Assembly: GCA_025738555.1 (NCBI GenBank)
Contig: JAOVFP010000001.1
Span: 5,332,001-5,396,000 of the forward strand
Source: Cyathus striatus
Lineage: Eukaryota > Basidiomycota > Agaricomycetes > Agaricales > Nidulariaceae
Direction: 5' to 3'
DNA: 64,000 nt
Within the stretch, counting starts at the first letter, position 1; every line of letters starts with the position of its first letter. Both the position numbers and the translations under genes were made by a program. Shown in pieces: positions 11,783 through 25,306 of the stretch. Below the pieces are notes generated by a model that saw only the letters and a list, made by a program, of their open reading frames with translations, made no database searches and was not told where the DNA came from.

Positions 11783-14700
11783 CTATGGAGAGGTTGCCAG
11801 CCCATTCATCTTCAGAAACGCAGGACTGCCAAAACTCGCAGGAGAAGCCCCATGCGTCGGATTCACACCTCCCTGTCTATCTGTCGGCTGCCCTTGCTGC
11901 TGCTGCATATTATAGTCAGGTGAAAATAAATGCCCCACATCAACGCCGCCATCATTGAACAACGCCATCATATCTGGGCTCATATACATTTGCTGATCCT
12001 CCCTTATCAATTCCATTGGCATCCCACCCGTCTCCATAAACCCACTAGCGGTGGGAGTTTGTGCCTGCGGCTGCACGGAATACTGTCCAGGGGAGGTATG
12101 ATTCGTCAATGCTGGCGCAGTTGGGGTAGGAGGGACAGCAGTGGCTGCGAACGCCGCCGGATTCTTAGGTGGCTCCGCAAAGAAATCAGAGGGCGAGAAT
12201 GCTTCAGGACTACTATGTTGTGAAGGGGAATCGCTCTGCGCCGACCTCGCCACTGATGAAGTCTTTTTTCTTATGGGACGTATCCAGGGTGGCCGACTTG
12301 AATTGGCAGTAGGCGGCTGTGGCGTGGGATCGAGGGGAATGTTGGTTACTGTATATCCGAGCATAACGTGGTTTTAATTATGATATGGTAACCGGAAAAA
12401 TGAGCAGGATCACTTACGCCGACAGAATTCTTCCATGAGGTCTCCTGACCGTAAACCGCAGACATAGCGACCGCTGAAGCGTCGAAGGAGGCCTATACAT
12501 GAGCGGAGAGCATCCAGGCCTGGTGGTATGAGAGGTTGCACTTCATCTGACTTGCAAAGCAGGAGAACCGCAACTAATGTTCGTCCAGCTTGCGTGAGCT
12601 GGTGAATAACATGAACACCATCTACAAAACATATTTAATAAAATTCGCGTAAAAAGAAAAGTAAACGTACAATAAGTCATCAGGCCCTTCTTCGCAATAT
12701 GCAAATGCGCCGAAACAATCTGCAAAGCAGAATTATGCGCAGCAACCATAGCCTCCCTCTCCACCTCCGTCTGCTCCTCCTCAGCCCCACTCGCCGTCCT
12801 CTCAGCAAACAACTCCGAGAACCGATGACGATGAATCAACATCCTCACAAACTGCTCTGCGCAATGCAGCCTCTCAGCCTGCGTGAACCTAATCGTATCC
12901 TCACTACTCTGCGTCTCGGGCGAATTCGCCCAATAAGGCGGTATACTCCGGTGGATATCATCCAAAAGTGACTCCTCTTCCCTCATTTCCTTGAATCTCC
13001 TCCCACTAGGCAGCAAAGACGTAGCACGGAGGAGGAACGAAGATGGATCGTCCGCCTGTCGTGTAGGAGGCACATCCAACACCGATTCCAGAACGACCAT
13101 AATGCGAATGGCGACGATAAACGCGCCAAGTCTGCACTCTGTCCCAGGCGGGGGCGTACCCACCGCCTCCCTCGTGATAAACTCATCATCAACAGGCGCA
13201 GGCTCCGCCACATCGCAATCCCTCAACCTCAACATCGGTGGGCGGCCAAAATGCGCCCCGAGCTGTTTATCCCATATATACACACACCAAAACGTCCTTT
13301 TTCTTACTTCATCCTCAATGGGATCGAACAGATCGTACGTATCAGCAGACCGATGCATACCAGCATCGATACACATCGTCACCGCCTCCGCGAGCAGCGC
13401 AGCTGCTTTTGACAACTTCCCTAAGCCCACAGCGTAGACAGCCGCGATGAGATTGGCTTGGATGTTGTACAACGTCGGTCGGTCAGCGATAGGCAGGGTC
13501 CGCAGCCGGTGAAGCAGCTCGAACCATTGCGTGCCGGCGGATATACCGTCATTGGGGTCGGCGCGAACGCGCGGGTCATCCATATGCCGCGAAGCTAGGC
13601 AACAGACGGATACGATGAACGCTGCGAAGCCCGGTTCGCCCCACTTTTGCGGGTTGCCGTAGTCCTATACGTTATTAGGTTAATTTATGGGTAAGGTGGA
13701 AGAGAGGAAGTGAAAGATGAAATAAAGAAGAGGTGGAGTCAGATCGGCAGGCAGATGCGGAGAGAGAGGGGTGGACTTACGGCTAGGAAGGTCGGTACGT
13801 GTAGGAAGGGAAGAATGTAATATGACGTCGAGAGGTAGCATTGTACAAGGCTTGGAAGACGAAGAACATGCACAGGTCAGATTCTTTCATGGTGTTAAGA
13901 AGCTCGATCTACTCACCTATCCATAAGCTCCGGCACGATAGACGAAGTAATCAACCTCCACAGCATCTGAGGGTTCACATCCGTCCTTCTAGGCATGCGG
14001 TTAGGGAACCACTCTGAATTGACCACCCGCGCGATCTTGTCGGCGTTCGAAGTGCCATTCCCAACCACCTCTCCAGGAACTCTGTCCACCCCGTTCTCAT
14101 GTCCATTCGCGGTGCTTGGCGTGCGTCGTTCTACCAAGAGATCCAAAACAGGTAGTCCAGAAGTTTCTCCTTGCCACCGGGTATATCCTTCGTCGTCAAT
14201 GTACAGATACGAAGCCGTGAGTGAAATGCGGGACGTCTCATCTGTCATCTGATCGATGCTTGGCTGATTGAAATATGGACCCCCAAGTATTCCACCAAAT
14301 GACAGACTAGGGCTGCGCTGGCGCTCTCCGAGACTGGGTTCACGAGTAAAGTGCGTCGAGGGGTTGGTCAGTGGGAATACATGCAGTGAGGGCGGGGGCA
14401 CGCCAGGCGGCAGCCCAGCAGGGTACGCAAAAGGTGCTATCGGGCTCGCTGTTTCTGCGGGTGTAGGCGCAGAGTGAGGGGCCATGCCGCCTGCGGCAAA
14501 GACGGCCGGGGGTATGGCCTGGATGAGAGTTTCCAGATGGTGCATCCGGTCCTCGAGCGTCGCTGTGCGCCTGCGGGACAAGTTACGATTATTATCTTAT
14601 GATTATCACGGGCAAAATATGACTCACTTGGATTTGTGTGGGTGGCTTCTCTTGCCTGGCTCCTCGAAGGTGCAGGCAGAGTTGGCGGTGAGACAAGCTT

Positions 14701-14970
14701 GGCATGGATGGCCCTCATCGCACTTGATTCTCCGTCGTCTTTAGCAGTGTTCAGAATAAGTTTTGGTTCGCTGCGAAAATGAAAGCAGTAAGCTCACCGA
14801 CAGCGGTCACACGCCCTGGAATAAATGTCAGACTGAGACTGTATTGGGATGAGAGGGATAACGTACCTGCTGAGCTTAAACCTGCGCTCCTTTAGGATCG
14901 AGGACGACGACGACGGCAGGGAATGGTCCTGAGACTGGGACAGAGAATCCGAGGTCGTAACTGGAGGCAT
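11783..14970 (-). CDS. Zn2Cys6 fungal transcription factor
   Basis: Binuclear zinc-cluster regulator of about 900 residues. From ATG 14970 a Ser-rich leader ([14 protein letters not shown]) leads into the DNA-binding domain at about residues 36-64: [17 protein letters not shown], then [10 protein letters not shown]. This is the six-cysteine C6 pattern. The cluster is split by two introns (after KLSR and within CRR), and a third intron follows SHPHKS. A short helical linker follows ([13 protein letters not shown]), the usual coiled-coil dimerisation region. The middle part (12.5-13.7 kb) is the fungal-specific transcription factor domain: [21 protein letters not shown] is a typical signature. 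The C-terminus (11783-12340) is rich in Pro, Gln and Ser, likely a transactivation region. Exon joins such as EEFCR-LTNIPLD keep frame. Target genes cannot be inferred; the neighbouring flippase gene is on the same strand upstream. Confidence 0.88.
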
Positions 14971-15823
14971 GATGGTGGTACAATGACAAGATCCATTCGC
15001 CCAAGTATTTTAGTATGTATATCTTATAATAACCAATAACCAACAAGAGCGACACAAATATGACAGAAATAACATTTCTTTGGAAACTTTGGAAACCGAG
15101 TTTACCCGACCCCTTTCAAACAATTCTTATCTTCCAAGAACATAATGAAACAGATCTCATTCCCCTCCCCACATTCCTCTCCACACACCCCTATCTTCCT
15201 ACCAATCCTTCGTCCACTTGGTACCTTCATCCCACCCGATTCCCCCCTCGTCCTCTCTGCACCCCACTTCCCCGGATCTTGCCCCTTCTTGCCCTTTTTC
15301 ATGACATGAGCGACTTTTCGCCCCCGCTCGATCATATCAGGGAATCGTGACATCGCAGAACAAAGTCTCCTCCTCCACATCGGCATTCGGGCCCTATTCG
15401 TCCGACCCAAAATAACCCATCCTTCTCCACCCGCGGACACTCACTCCAGTCTACTCCAGAAATAATTTTATTGAGTGATTGAAGTGCTCTGGTATCGGTG
15501 TCATGGGTTGGTTTGTATCTAGCAAGAATAGATAAGTACTTATTAACTATGAAGAATCGAGTTGGTGTCCCCAGTGAGGATGTAAGGAAAGGAAATGAAA
15601 AAGAAGCAGAAGATAAAAACATCATCGACAAGAATAGTATGTCACTAGAATCTGAAAGAAAAAGTGGACACAACAAGCGAGCTGAAAGACAGTGTTCGAA
15701 GAAAAATAGCAAGAGAGTGTGTGACTACAAATTACACGTTTTTTACTAGGACGAAGTAGAAGAAGAATTGTTAAAATAGTAAGTAAGAATCGATGTCTCA
15801 GACTGGGTCGATAGCGGGCGTAG
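14971..15823. other. intergenic: transcription-factor promoter and flippase 3' flank
   Basis: Upstream of the Zn2Cys6 gene and downstream of the flippase stop codon. C/T-rich on the plus strand around 15110-15450. No separate gene recognised. Confidence 0.4.
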
Positions 15824-18800
15824 TCATACCGCACGTCCGCCCTCCCATCCAGTGTAGCTCGTCCGTCGATCGTGTCGCTCACCGTCCGGCGCTAGACTCT
15901 GAGGATGTAAAAATTGCTGCTGTTGTGGAGGTTGTTGTGGTTGAGGCTGGAACTGGGGTTGTGGAGGCATCGCAACTCCCCCATAAGCATCATCAAAACC
16001 ATCTTCTCCCACATCATACTCCCCCGCACCCTGAGGCGCAGTCATAAACGTCGCCTGCGATATCTCACTCCCTGCCCGCTCAAATCCATGAGGGGGACTC
16101 CGCACTCGCATCTCATACGAGCCAGGATCACCACCACCACCACCCAGCCGCTGCGCAAAAGTAGGCGTATGCGGCGATGGAATATGTAACATATCACCAG
16201 GAGACCTCGACCTCCCAGGCGACGCAGGCGGGCTCAATGCTCCTGACTGCTTCACAGTTCCCTTTCGACTCGGAGGTGTGGTAGTAATCTCCCCAGTCGG
16301 ATACCGATACGTAGGCTCAGGCAGTGGCGAAGGAGCAGGAATATCCGAAGCAGAGTAATACGATGGCTGCGGGGATACAGCGGATGTGCGCACCCCAGCA
16401 CCAGGAGGTAAAGGAGATAACCTATCGTCGCTTCTCCCCGCAACACTATTTCCATCCAGGGGCAAGTCGCGCGCCTCGCTCATCGGCGGTGTGTCAAGGT
16501 AGGTCTGGCGGGGTGTGGCAGGTCCGGGACTGCCTGTATACGCCGGTTCGTACGAATGCGACTGATGCATCCGTGAAGACGATTGATGGATTGGGCTGAT
16601 TTCTGACACTGAGCGGCTATGCTGCTCCTGGAACATAGGTGCAGCCTCTAAAGTCCCCTCACTGGCCGTCTTCCTAGGCTTCTCCCGCCCTTTCCCCTTA
16701 TCCCTCCGATGCCCAACGCCAAGCTGGTCCTTCAGGTCACCCTTCACCCACATCTCGCGCACAATATCCTTGTCCAGGGGGTAGTACGCCGTCGTAATGA
16801 ATTTGACGAGAAAACGTGGTGCTAAAATGGGTAATTGCAATCAGAATTTGAAATATTGAAATAAGCTTAGTAGCCGGAGGAGGCACGAGGATAGGGGTGG
16901 GGATGCGTGGGGTAACAGTGTTCCTTACCTAGAGCGATGATCGTCGCGATCGCGACTGTGGCCCAGAACGTCATAGTCCCGAACAGAATGATCACCTCGT
17001 CGATAAAGTCGCTGCTGAAGAAGAAAGAGTATATGGCGATCCATATCAGCATTACCACCGAGGAACCAATCACAATGATCCAAGTTATGACTGTCCAGCT
17101 AAAATGTATGTCGCGTGAGCAATAAATCCTTGGGCCTGGCAACAAATACCACCCACTAATTGGTGTTAATCCCCACATAGGTGTTTGCAGCCACGATTGC
17201 AGCGACCGAGACTGTCGTACCAAAGTCCGCGAGTGACTCTATGCCCTTGCCGTTCCATGATGTTGCAGGGCCCATGGTCCAAACAAGGTAGGGGAGGAAA
17301 AAGACAATCACCGACTGGTAGAGACCATCACACATGTACATCCAAAACTTCATACGGGTGTATTCCAGACCACGAATGCCGCGGACATAAAGTTGGGGAA
17401 AGGCAAGGGCAGCTTGGGCATTGATGTCTTGGTCAAAGGCTGCCAGGAGATTAGTCAGATGAACGACATGGCAACGAAAGAGACGTACCACCGAGAATGA
17501 TGACAGGGAGCGATGTGAATACAAGGTTGTACAAGAGAATGAAGGTGTACTGATACAGATAAGTTGCGTCGAAGCTGTGGTGGGCGTCAGCGCCAAATAC
17601 TTTCAACACGTGACATGAGAAATTCACCTATTGAAGGGCAAGAACCAAAACATAGCAAACGTCCAAATCACGTTCTGCACCAATCCATAAGCCTCTTTCC
17701 CCTCTGAATAAAATAGACCTTACCTTATAAAAGAAATTGGCATGCATATCCGCCACACGCTGATACGACCACCGACCATGCACAAGCAACAGCTTCGTAA
17801 GAAACCTAAACTGCCCAAACGCATAATCAGCCGACATAGCCGCCTGCGAACCCTCCAATCCAAAGAGACCACATCCAATATTCGCCTCCTGAATCATAGC
17901 GACGTCATTGGCACCATCGCCAATAGAAAGCGTCATGGCATTACGGCCTTCTTTGACCTACCACAACATCAATACGCATGTAAAAAGGTAAGGGGAGACA
18001 CATACCAGGTTAACAGTCAAAGCCTTCTGCGCAGGAGACACACGACAGCACACAACAGTCTCACACTGCGTCCCAAGGTTCAAAAACATTTGCTTTAACT
18101 CGGGCGTCAACGCATGCCTGAGGGTATCTCCATCAATGACAACCGCAAACGATGCCTTCTGCAAGCCAGGCATAAACCCTCGTGAACTATTCTTGTTCTT
18201 ATTCCACGTCGGGGGGCCAAGCACAGACGCAATCTTGTTCAACCCAGCCTCAATCTGTGACCGGGCCTGCTCAAACGAATCCGCAGAGAGAATCATAACC
18301 TCCATATCGTTCTTGAGAAGGTTGCAACTGTATCCAATCTCAATGGCCGTCTGCAATTTATCACCTAAAAACAGCATCAGCACCCACCCCAAAACCAAAA
18401 TGAATCACATACCAGTCAAAATCCACAACTTAATCCCAGCCCGATGCAACATCTCAATAGCCTCCGGCACACCCTCCTGCAACTTATCCTCAAGCGCAGT
18501 CGCACCAAGAATAATCAAATCCCTCTCAATCAACTCACTCGCCTTTTCCACCTCTTCCTCCCGATTCTCCACACTGCTTGCAGCAGTGTCATACGTCCTC
18601 GACCAAGAAAAGTACTCATCCTCTGCAAGCTCCCTATGGGCAATACACAAAGTCCTCAATCCAGAGTTCGCAAACATCTCCATATCCTTGCTCGTCTTGT
18701 CCTTCAGCTCCGGATCGTGTTTCGGTGAAAGACGCTCGTAGATAACACTATCAGCCCCTTTGCAGTACAGAACGAGCTTCCCCTCGGGTGTGCGAACGAC

Positions 18801-21458
18801 CACGCTCATGCGTTTACGCGTACTATTGAATTCAAGCACGCGGAGCACATTATGTCTCTCTGACTGCCCAAGGACTTCAATATCGACATTATCCTTGCTC
18901 TTCCCAACGAACGGAAAGCCAACATCCCTAGCAGCAGCAACAAGCGCCGCCTCGTCCGGCGACTCTGCCTTATAATTGACATGATAAGGCTCGGCCTGGG
19001 GGTCCGGTTTATCCGCGAGAACAGTATGACACACCGCCAACGCACGGAAAAAGGCAATAATCCGCCCTCGTTGCGCATTATTGCGGTCCGTGAGATCTTC
19101 TGCAATTCTAGGTGAAATAAGCGTCAGCTTGTCCTTCTGCAAATAGCGATTCTTCCACCCGCGATTCATAACGGCCACCATCCGGTCCTTGAGTCCATCT
19201 AAGCGCTCCTTCATCTCCTCTTTATCTTCCCCATCCTTCCCCTCGCGTACGGCAGCACCACGCTGTGCCTCAGTAACACCTTCACCATACGCCACGCCAC
19301 CAACAGAACACCGCTGAAACTCCATGACATTCTGCGTGAGTGTACCGGTTTTGTCGCTAAAGATGTATTCGATCTGGCCCAAGTCGTCGGAGATGTTCCA
19401 TGTTTTAGGTACACAGGGAGTGTCGTAGGGCTCGTAGTACATTTCTATATCCTGTGAGATAAAGTACGCCTGGATAGTTTTGACGATTTCAATAGAGATG
19501 TAAAGGGAGATGGGGACAATATTCTGGAATGCAATCAAACACGACCTAAAACTGCGTCAGCAAACCCCAAAAACGAGAAAAATAAAACATACACAAAGGT
19601 AATAAGCGCATTCAATACCACACTGGTACTAGCATCCGCCCCCTGTTCAAAGAAACTCTGACTATCCCCTCCATTGGCCTCAATAACCCCACTAACAATC
19701 GCCGTTACAAGACACATAATACTCAACAGCACAAAGTTGACCACAACATTGAAATTGGTCTCCTTCTCAATCTTGCTGCGTTTACTAGGCGTCTCGCCAC
19801 CATTGAGCATGATCTTCGTATCGGCACCCGTGAATACCACTAGACCTATGACCCAAGACGTATTACGCAGCGAACACCCACGTAGTAGCAGCTCGTTGAT
19901 TCCTACAGGCTCTTGTCTCGCCTCGCCAGTCGCTGGATCACGATACCTCAGCACTCCGCGGTACAGATACAAGTTCTGACTCGGAGGCTCCGAATCAAGG
20001 ACAAAAGAACATCGTTCGACATCCTCCTCGCTTCCAAGGGCACTGGTAGCCCTTAACGCCTTGCGCGGCTTCAAATTCGTCTCCCCGTCCAGATTCTTTG
20101 TCTCGAGATAACACACTCCCTCGGGGTCGCTCGTCGCCAGCACCACAATGTCCGCAGGAACCTGATCGTTATCTCTAAGCAGCACAATATCGCCCACTTC
20201 GAGTTTTTTCCATAACGTGCGTTCCCAGGTCAATGACCCAGATGTATGCTTGCGAAAGTCGATGACACCTGTGTTCCCTGCATGTGGTGGCTGGTCCGGT
20301 TTTGAAGGAAGCGTAGTTGACGATGAAGTAGCCACCGCAGACGCGACAGATGGGGGGTACGAGTACTGCGACCTCGTAAGCGAAAGTGACCTCTCATGTT
20401 CATCAATACTCTGAATATCATCCAACTTCCTCCCTCCCGCCCCACCCCTACCCACCTCCAACTCCAAACTACTCTCACTCATCGGCACAACACCCACTCC
20501 ACCAGGGCGCTCCAAAACAACCCTGGCCTCTCCAGCCTCGCGTTCGCGCAACTTGCGCACGCCGCGGGTGACTTTGCCTGGTGGGTTTAAGCCTAGCACG
20601 CGCTCGAACCAGGATCGCGGATCAATGGGCTGGTTCACGTTTCGCCAGCCGCCGCCGAGCTTGGTTGCTGCGGAGGTGTTGACTTCTTCGTCGAGCGCGC
20701 TGCGGCGGTAGTCTTCTATGCCATCTTTGATGGCTGTTACGAGTAGGATGAAGGCGAGCGGGAGGACGGCAATGGAGCCTGCGGCTGCGCCAAAGACAGG
20801 GAATACTGGGGGTGTTGTTAGTGGGTAGTACTTAGGGGACAGTGAGACGTACGTTGTACTATGACGAGGGAGAGGAAGAATAAATTTGCTACTCTGTTTG
20901 GTGCATTAGTGCAGTGAGAGAATAAAACGACGTAGAACGCACCGTCTGAATTGCTCATACAAGTTCTTCGGTATGAAGGTTAAGATAGTGTACTCTGAGG
21001 GGGCATTAGCACACGCCCCCTAACAATGCCAAGAACCTAGGGGACTCACTCGTCGTCCTGACTTTATTCCTGACATACCGCGCCAGAGGCTCCCCATCCT
21101 GATCGACCTCCATAGCACTCAACGGCTGATTGACATACACGTTCCTCCTCTGGTTTTTCTCGCCACCGACGCCCATGGCCACCTGCCCCTGCTGCTGCAC
21201 GTCAGCAACGTCATGGACCTCAACCTTCCCCACAGGCACATCAGCCTTCTTCTCCTCCTTCCTCCTAAAGAACCTAGAGCGCTTCCGCATGGTCTTTCTA
21301 CGCTGTGTCCTCTGCTCTGAAATGATACTCTCTGCAATGGCACTGGCGGCGGTGCGGACGGTCCTGAGCCTGAGCTCTGGATCGATGGCGGGGTCGTAAT
21401 CGTCGTCATTTGGTTCTGTGTGGGACGTGGAGGGGTCTGTGCGTTTTCGGAAGGGCAT
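15824..21458 (-). CDS. P4-type ATPase, aminophospholipid flippase (Dnf1/Dnf2 class)
   Basis: Moves phospholipids from the outer to the cytosolic leaflet of plasma and Golgi membranes, normally with a Cdc50-type partner. The gene has about a dozen exons and would encode roughly 1,600-1,700 residues. Visible landmarks in order: a basic N-terminus ([10 protein letters not shown]); [13 protein letters not shown] linker near 20.7 kb; actuator domain with [17 protein letters not shown] and LDGETN (DGET is the P4 form of the dephosphorylation loop); phosphorylation site [11 protein letters not shown] near 19.35 kb; nucleotide domain [11 protein letters not shown]; then ILTG joined by an intron to [10 protein letters not shown]; hinge [17 protein letters not shown]; several C-terminal membrane segments (17.7-16.9 kb); and the conserved APRFLVKF region. 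A long Pro/Gln/Ser-rich cytosolic tail (15.8-16.7 kb) follows, as in fungal Dnf1-like proteins. No disruption was seen. Confidence 0.92.
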
Positions 21459-22912
21459 GGTTGTTGTTGTATTTGTATTGAATTAGCGTATTGAATTATG
21501 AGCTGGATAGTGTTTCGCTATGAAGATAGAGGCCCAGCCTGTATCCTGGGTGACAAGGAGCGGGCGGGTGGGGCGTAGGGTGTGGATGGGATGGGGGTGA
21601 TGGGTCGGGGAAGGGGAGGAGGGTGGCAGAGGCGGTACAGGTGATGATAGAGAGAGACGAGCGATGCTTGGAATTTCCTCTGATCTCCAAGACTATTCCT
21701 TCCTCTTTTGGAAACTACGTCCCCCTGGGTAACCCAAAACACCCCCGCCATTCAATTCTTCTCGATTCCATGCTGCCTTTCTTTTTTTCATTTCCACCAA
21801 CCAGTTCTATTCGCAGGCACACTCTCTCTTCAAAATACAGAAATTCAAAAGAAATGCCACAGAATATTATCAGCCTCATCTGGCCGGCATGCCCGTCAGC
21901 GGTGATGACACGCCTTCTTCATGCCTTTCTCTCATCCATCTGATATCACACCAAGATTGTCCCATAACCAATTGTATCGATATAAATCCTTGCTATGCCA
22001 TGTACTGCCACCCTGGATGCATTTGAACGCCAAGTCCACTCTCTTGGCTGACACGCTACAGCTTCATTCTCTCCTTTCCATACTTGTCGCACTATACTCC
22101 GCAAGTTGCAGATTGCACCAGGATTGTACCATCACTGTAGGCCATCATCTACAACTACACTTTTACTTACTCCCCAGGCCCAACCAATCGGCCAACATCC
22201 GCAGCCTACACTCTCACAGCCAACCGCGCAGCGACAACAACACCTATCATAACAACAGCCTCAACCACGCACACCCCCGGCCCCGGACATAAACGGTCCC
22301 ATATCCCCGATACCTACCACGTACTTTCGCCGCCAGTGTAATCCGCTCTCGTCAGCGGATTCCGGGTGTATCGATGGGGACGGCCTGCGCAACCCATGGC
22401 TCATGACAAACGTCGGCGCAGATTGTAAGCCTCCTTTTCCAACTCCTGGCATCCCGGTACATATCGGGATATCCTATTCTCATCCGTTTTACTTGAACAT
22501 TTTCAACAAGTTAGGGTAAGCGGCTTGATTTGCCCGCACTTGCACACCTTTTCATCGTGCACGTACCAGAACAACACAAGGCGCACACCAAGCCATCGAA
22601 GAATAACATGCACAGGATATCACATTCTGCCAAGCCAACCCGTTTTCTACTACTTATCAAGTATCTACCACACCAAACGTCATACTCTTTTGTTCAATTG
22701 TACTATTCAATGCTGATTTCAATCTAATCTTCCGAATGTTTCAATTCTAAAGTCCCTCCGAGCGACGGTCTTACTTTGGTCTTACTTATCCCCTGCCAAG
22801 GTCTTAGGCTGAAGAGATTTTGGGGCTCTCTTCGTTCTAAGCACCTTTCAACTTCTTAATCCCTATGCACAATCAACGTCGGGGAAATACTTCTCTGCCT
22901 TCCACTTATCAT
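21459..22912. other. intergenic, flippase promoter; no gene recognised
   Basis: About 1.45 kb upstream of the flippase start. C-rich and pyrimidine-biased stretches at 21700-22320 give several overlapping short frames with no domain similarity. They read as low-complexity rather than coding. Confidence 0.4.
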
Positions 22913-23014
22913 GGCCTGATGGTCTAGTAGTATGATTCCTTCTTAGGGTATTGGATGCATTATCCATAATTTACCAACTGGAGGAGGTCCTGGGTTCAAT
23001 TCCCAGTTAGGCCC
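22913..23014 (+). tRNA. tRNA-Pro(AGG) with intron
   Basis: The acceptor GGCCTGA pairs with TTAGGCC (one G-T pair), and the discriminator is C. The D arm is TGGTCTAGTAGTATGATT, characteristic of eukaryotic tRNA-Pro. The anticodon stem CCTTC pairs with GGAGG around a TTAGGG-T loop, anticodon AGG. An intron of about 30 nt follows position 37. The B box is GGTTCAATTCC, followed by a T-run that would terminate Pol III. Confidence 0.93.
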
Positions 23015-24218
23015 ATTTTTTGTCAACATATTCAGACAAAAAATGTTATGTTTTTAAGGCTGTATTCATCATTTTGAAGATGCTGATGAATATATTTGCA
23101 GAGGCAAGATTTTTAAGGTTGTTGAAAGTGCAGAGGAGCCAGTGGAGAGTTATTACACCTGGGAATTGTACATATTCATAACATTGATTCAATTCCCTGT
23201 CCAAGATATGCTTTACATTCCTACTTACTGAAGGTCATTTTTCAGTTTTTATGTGTGTAATTCACCTATACATCAAATCAGGAATGTACAATCCATAAAT
23301 ACCCATCACCCGATAACTATCAGTGATACAGGGGTCCACGTCTCCACCGAAAATCCCAACCAATCATCAGAATGCGGAAGCACCGTGTCATAAACTTTGA
23401 AGGACCTATATTAACACTTTCGTAAGTACTGATTGATAGCGTCTCGAAATACTTATACTCATCCTCACGTCGCCGGTACAGGGGCCACAAACAATTTCCC
23501 CTCGGAAAGCCCCCAGAAGATTCAAGAGAGTGGACAAAAAGTTGTCAATCACCACAATCATGCAAGCTTGCGAACAGCCTACATTAACATCTCATAAATA
23601 TTGATTGATACCAATATTTTCCAGTCTTGATGTAAGTATCATCAGCTGTTGTAGCTATTCAAGTAGCAATCTAAGTGTATCAACTCTACCTCGAGGCTCA
23701 CGTCATTAACACAAGCGCCACAACCATCTCCTCTTTCCATTTATTTTCCCCACAGATTCCAGAAAACCCCCGGACGAACATGAAAATATCACATCGTCAA
23801 TCACCGCAAGCATGTGAACAGCCTATATTAACACCTTTATAAGTATTGATTGATACCGATATTTTCAGAGTAGTATCATCAGCTGTTGTAGTAGCTGTTC
23901 ATCATAATATAATTCATGTTCTTTTTGACTTAATTTCATTCCTTCTATTCGGTCTAGCATCAGGGGGTTTTTGATACCCAAGAATTTGTTGATGGCTACG
24001 TATGTATGTATCTTATTCCGATTTCGCACTTGTCCACTCCCCCTTCAAAATACAATCGCACATACAAGTAAAATAAAAGACTATCATATCCTGTACCAGA
24101 AATACTTATGTCACCGACACCACTGTACGCACTATCTTAAAAACCTATAAATACCCCATCAACTTCGGGGACCTGTCCCTGAATCTTACTAACATTACTT
24201 AATTTCTCAGGTCGTCGA
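23015..24218. other. AT-rich non-coding stretch
   Basis: Contains the three-copy repeat above and otherwise no recognisable gene. It may include relics of a transposon, but no transposase motif was found. Confidence 0.4.
23397..23870. repeat. three-copy imperfect direct repeat
   Basis: A block around CCTATATTAACAC followed by TAAGTATTGATTGATA occurs at about 23405, 23578 and 23822, spaced about 173 and 244 bp. Flanking segments (GTCAATCACCRCAA, ATCATCAGCTGTTGTAG) are shared by the second and third copies. No coding potential. Confidence 0.6.
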
Positions 24219-24952
24219 TACTATCATGTAACAAGAGTTTGATAACTTTTCGGTATTTCGCTAATTCCTCCTTAACCACTCAACTTTAGAGCTTCTTCTT
24301 TTACAATTACATTTCAAAACATCTTACCTTCACAAATATGAATTTAGATGTCTAAAATTTCGTTTTGTTGTCATAGCGGAGCACTTCCGGAGGGTGTAAC
24401 TAGAGTTTGATAACTTTTGTCACGCATTGTCACAGTAAGATTTGAGACTCAGAACACCGGCAAATCGGTCGCTAGTCTGTTGCCTTGCTCCCTAGCGTCA
24501 TCAGCTAATTTTTAAGCGCAACGTACATAATAGGGTTTGAAGCGGAGATCTATTTCTCCTTTCCCTGTCACGCTCAGAATGCATAGAAACTCGTATTCAC
24601 GCTCTATTGCTGCACAGGCTCAGTTGTTTGTTATGAAAGTTTGCAATATGGTAGGGTTACATGTATTCTATGCACTTGTCAAATTTCGTAAGGATATGTC
24701 AACAAGATCGGAATAGATCTCGCATTTAATGTCGCATATTCGACCGATTTTCAGAGAGTTCTGCAGTAATTCCACATTTTAAAACCAAATATACATCCAA
24801 TCGACATATAAGCTGGGACATACATTGGTAGCGATGTATTACATTGGCATGCAAAGTTTAGTAGTAATAGCATAAATGAGGGAAGAGATAATACAGATTT
24901 ACAAAGTTATCAAACTCTCGATACGTTATCAAACTCTTGTTACATGATAGTA
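24219..24952. mobile_element. 730-bp MITE with 26-bp TIRs and TA target duplication
   Basis: The left end at 24221 reads CTATCATGTAACAAGAGTTT, continuing GATAAC. The right end at 24950 is the exact reverse complement for 26 bp. TA flanks both ends (24219-24220 and 24951-24952), the target-site duplication of the Tc1/mariner superfamily. The motif AGAGTTTGATAAC recurs subterminally at about 24398 (direct) and 24905 (inverted), giving four copies in the element. The interior has no transposase frame, so it would be non-autonomous. Confidence 0.8.
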
Positions 24953-25306
24953 GACGTCCTGCTGCGCTTCCCAATAAATTTGACGACGGTGACATTTCGA
25001 CAGTGGATGTTGTGTTATTGTTGACGTGGTTACGAATCCGGGAGATATTATTAGTGATGCCGAGATTCGTACGTGTTGGAATTGATTGAGGCCGGTAAGT
25101 GTTTACTTATCTGCTATTAGCCTGACCCGAGTGAATATAAGAGAAAAGTTGAGTTGGTACGTTGAATCATAAGTGGTTTGCTAAAATGAGTACAAGTTTC
25201 ATGTAGTATAGAAGGAATGTCATGATATTCAGTAATAGTAGTAGTACACTGTGCAAAGAAAAAGAGTCCAAATGCCACACTTAAATTTCCATAGATAATC
25301 TATACG
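24953..25306. other. intergenic, no feature seen
   Basis: About 350 bp between the MITE and the 3' end of the F-box gene. Nothing recognised. Confidence 0.4.

Noticed and set aside
15498..15749. Plus-strand Lys/Glu-rich open frame between transcription factor and flippase
   Set aside because: No domain, no splice signals, and composition explained by A/G-rich intergenic DNA.
20217..20590. Plus-strand open frames within the flippase region
   Set aside because: They are antisense shadows of the well-supported P4-ATPase exons.
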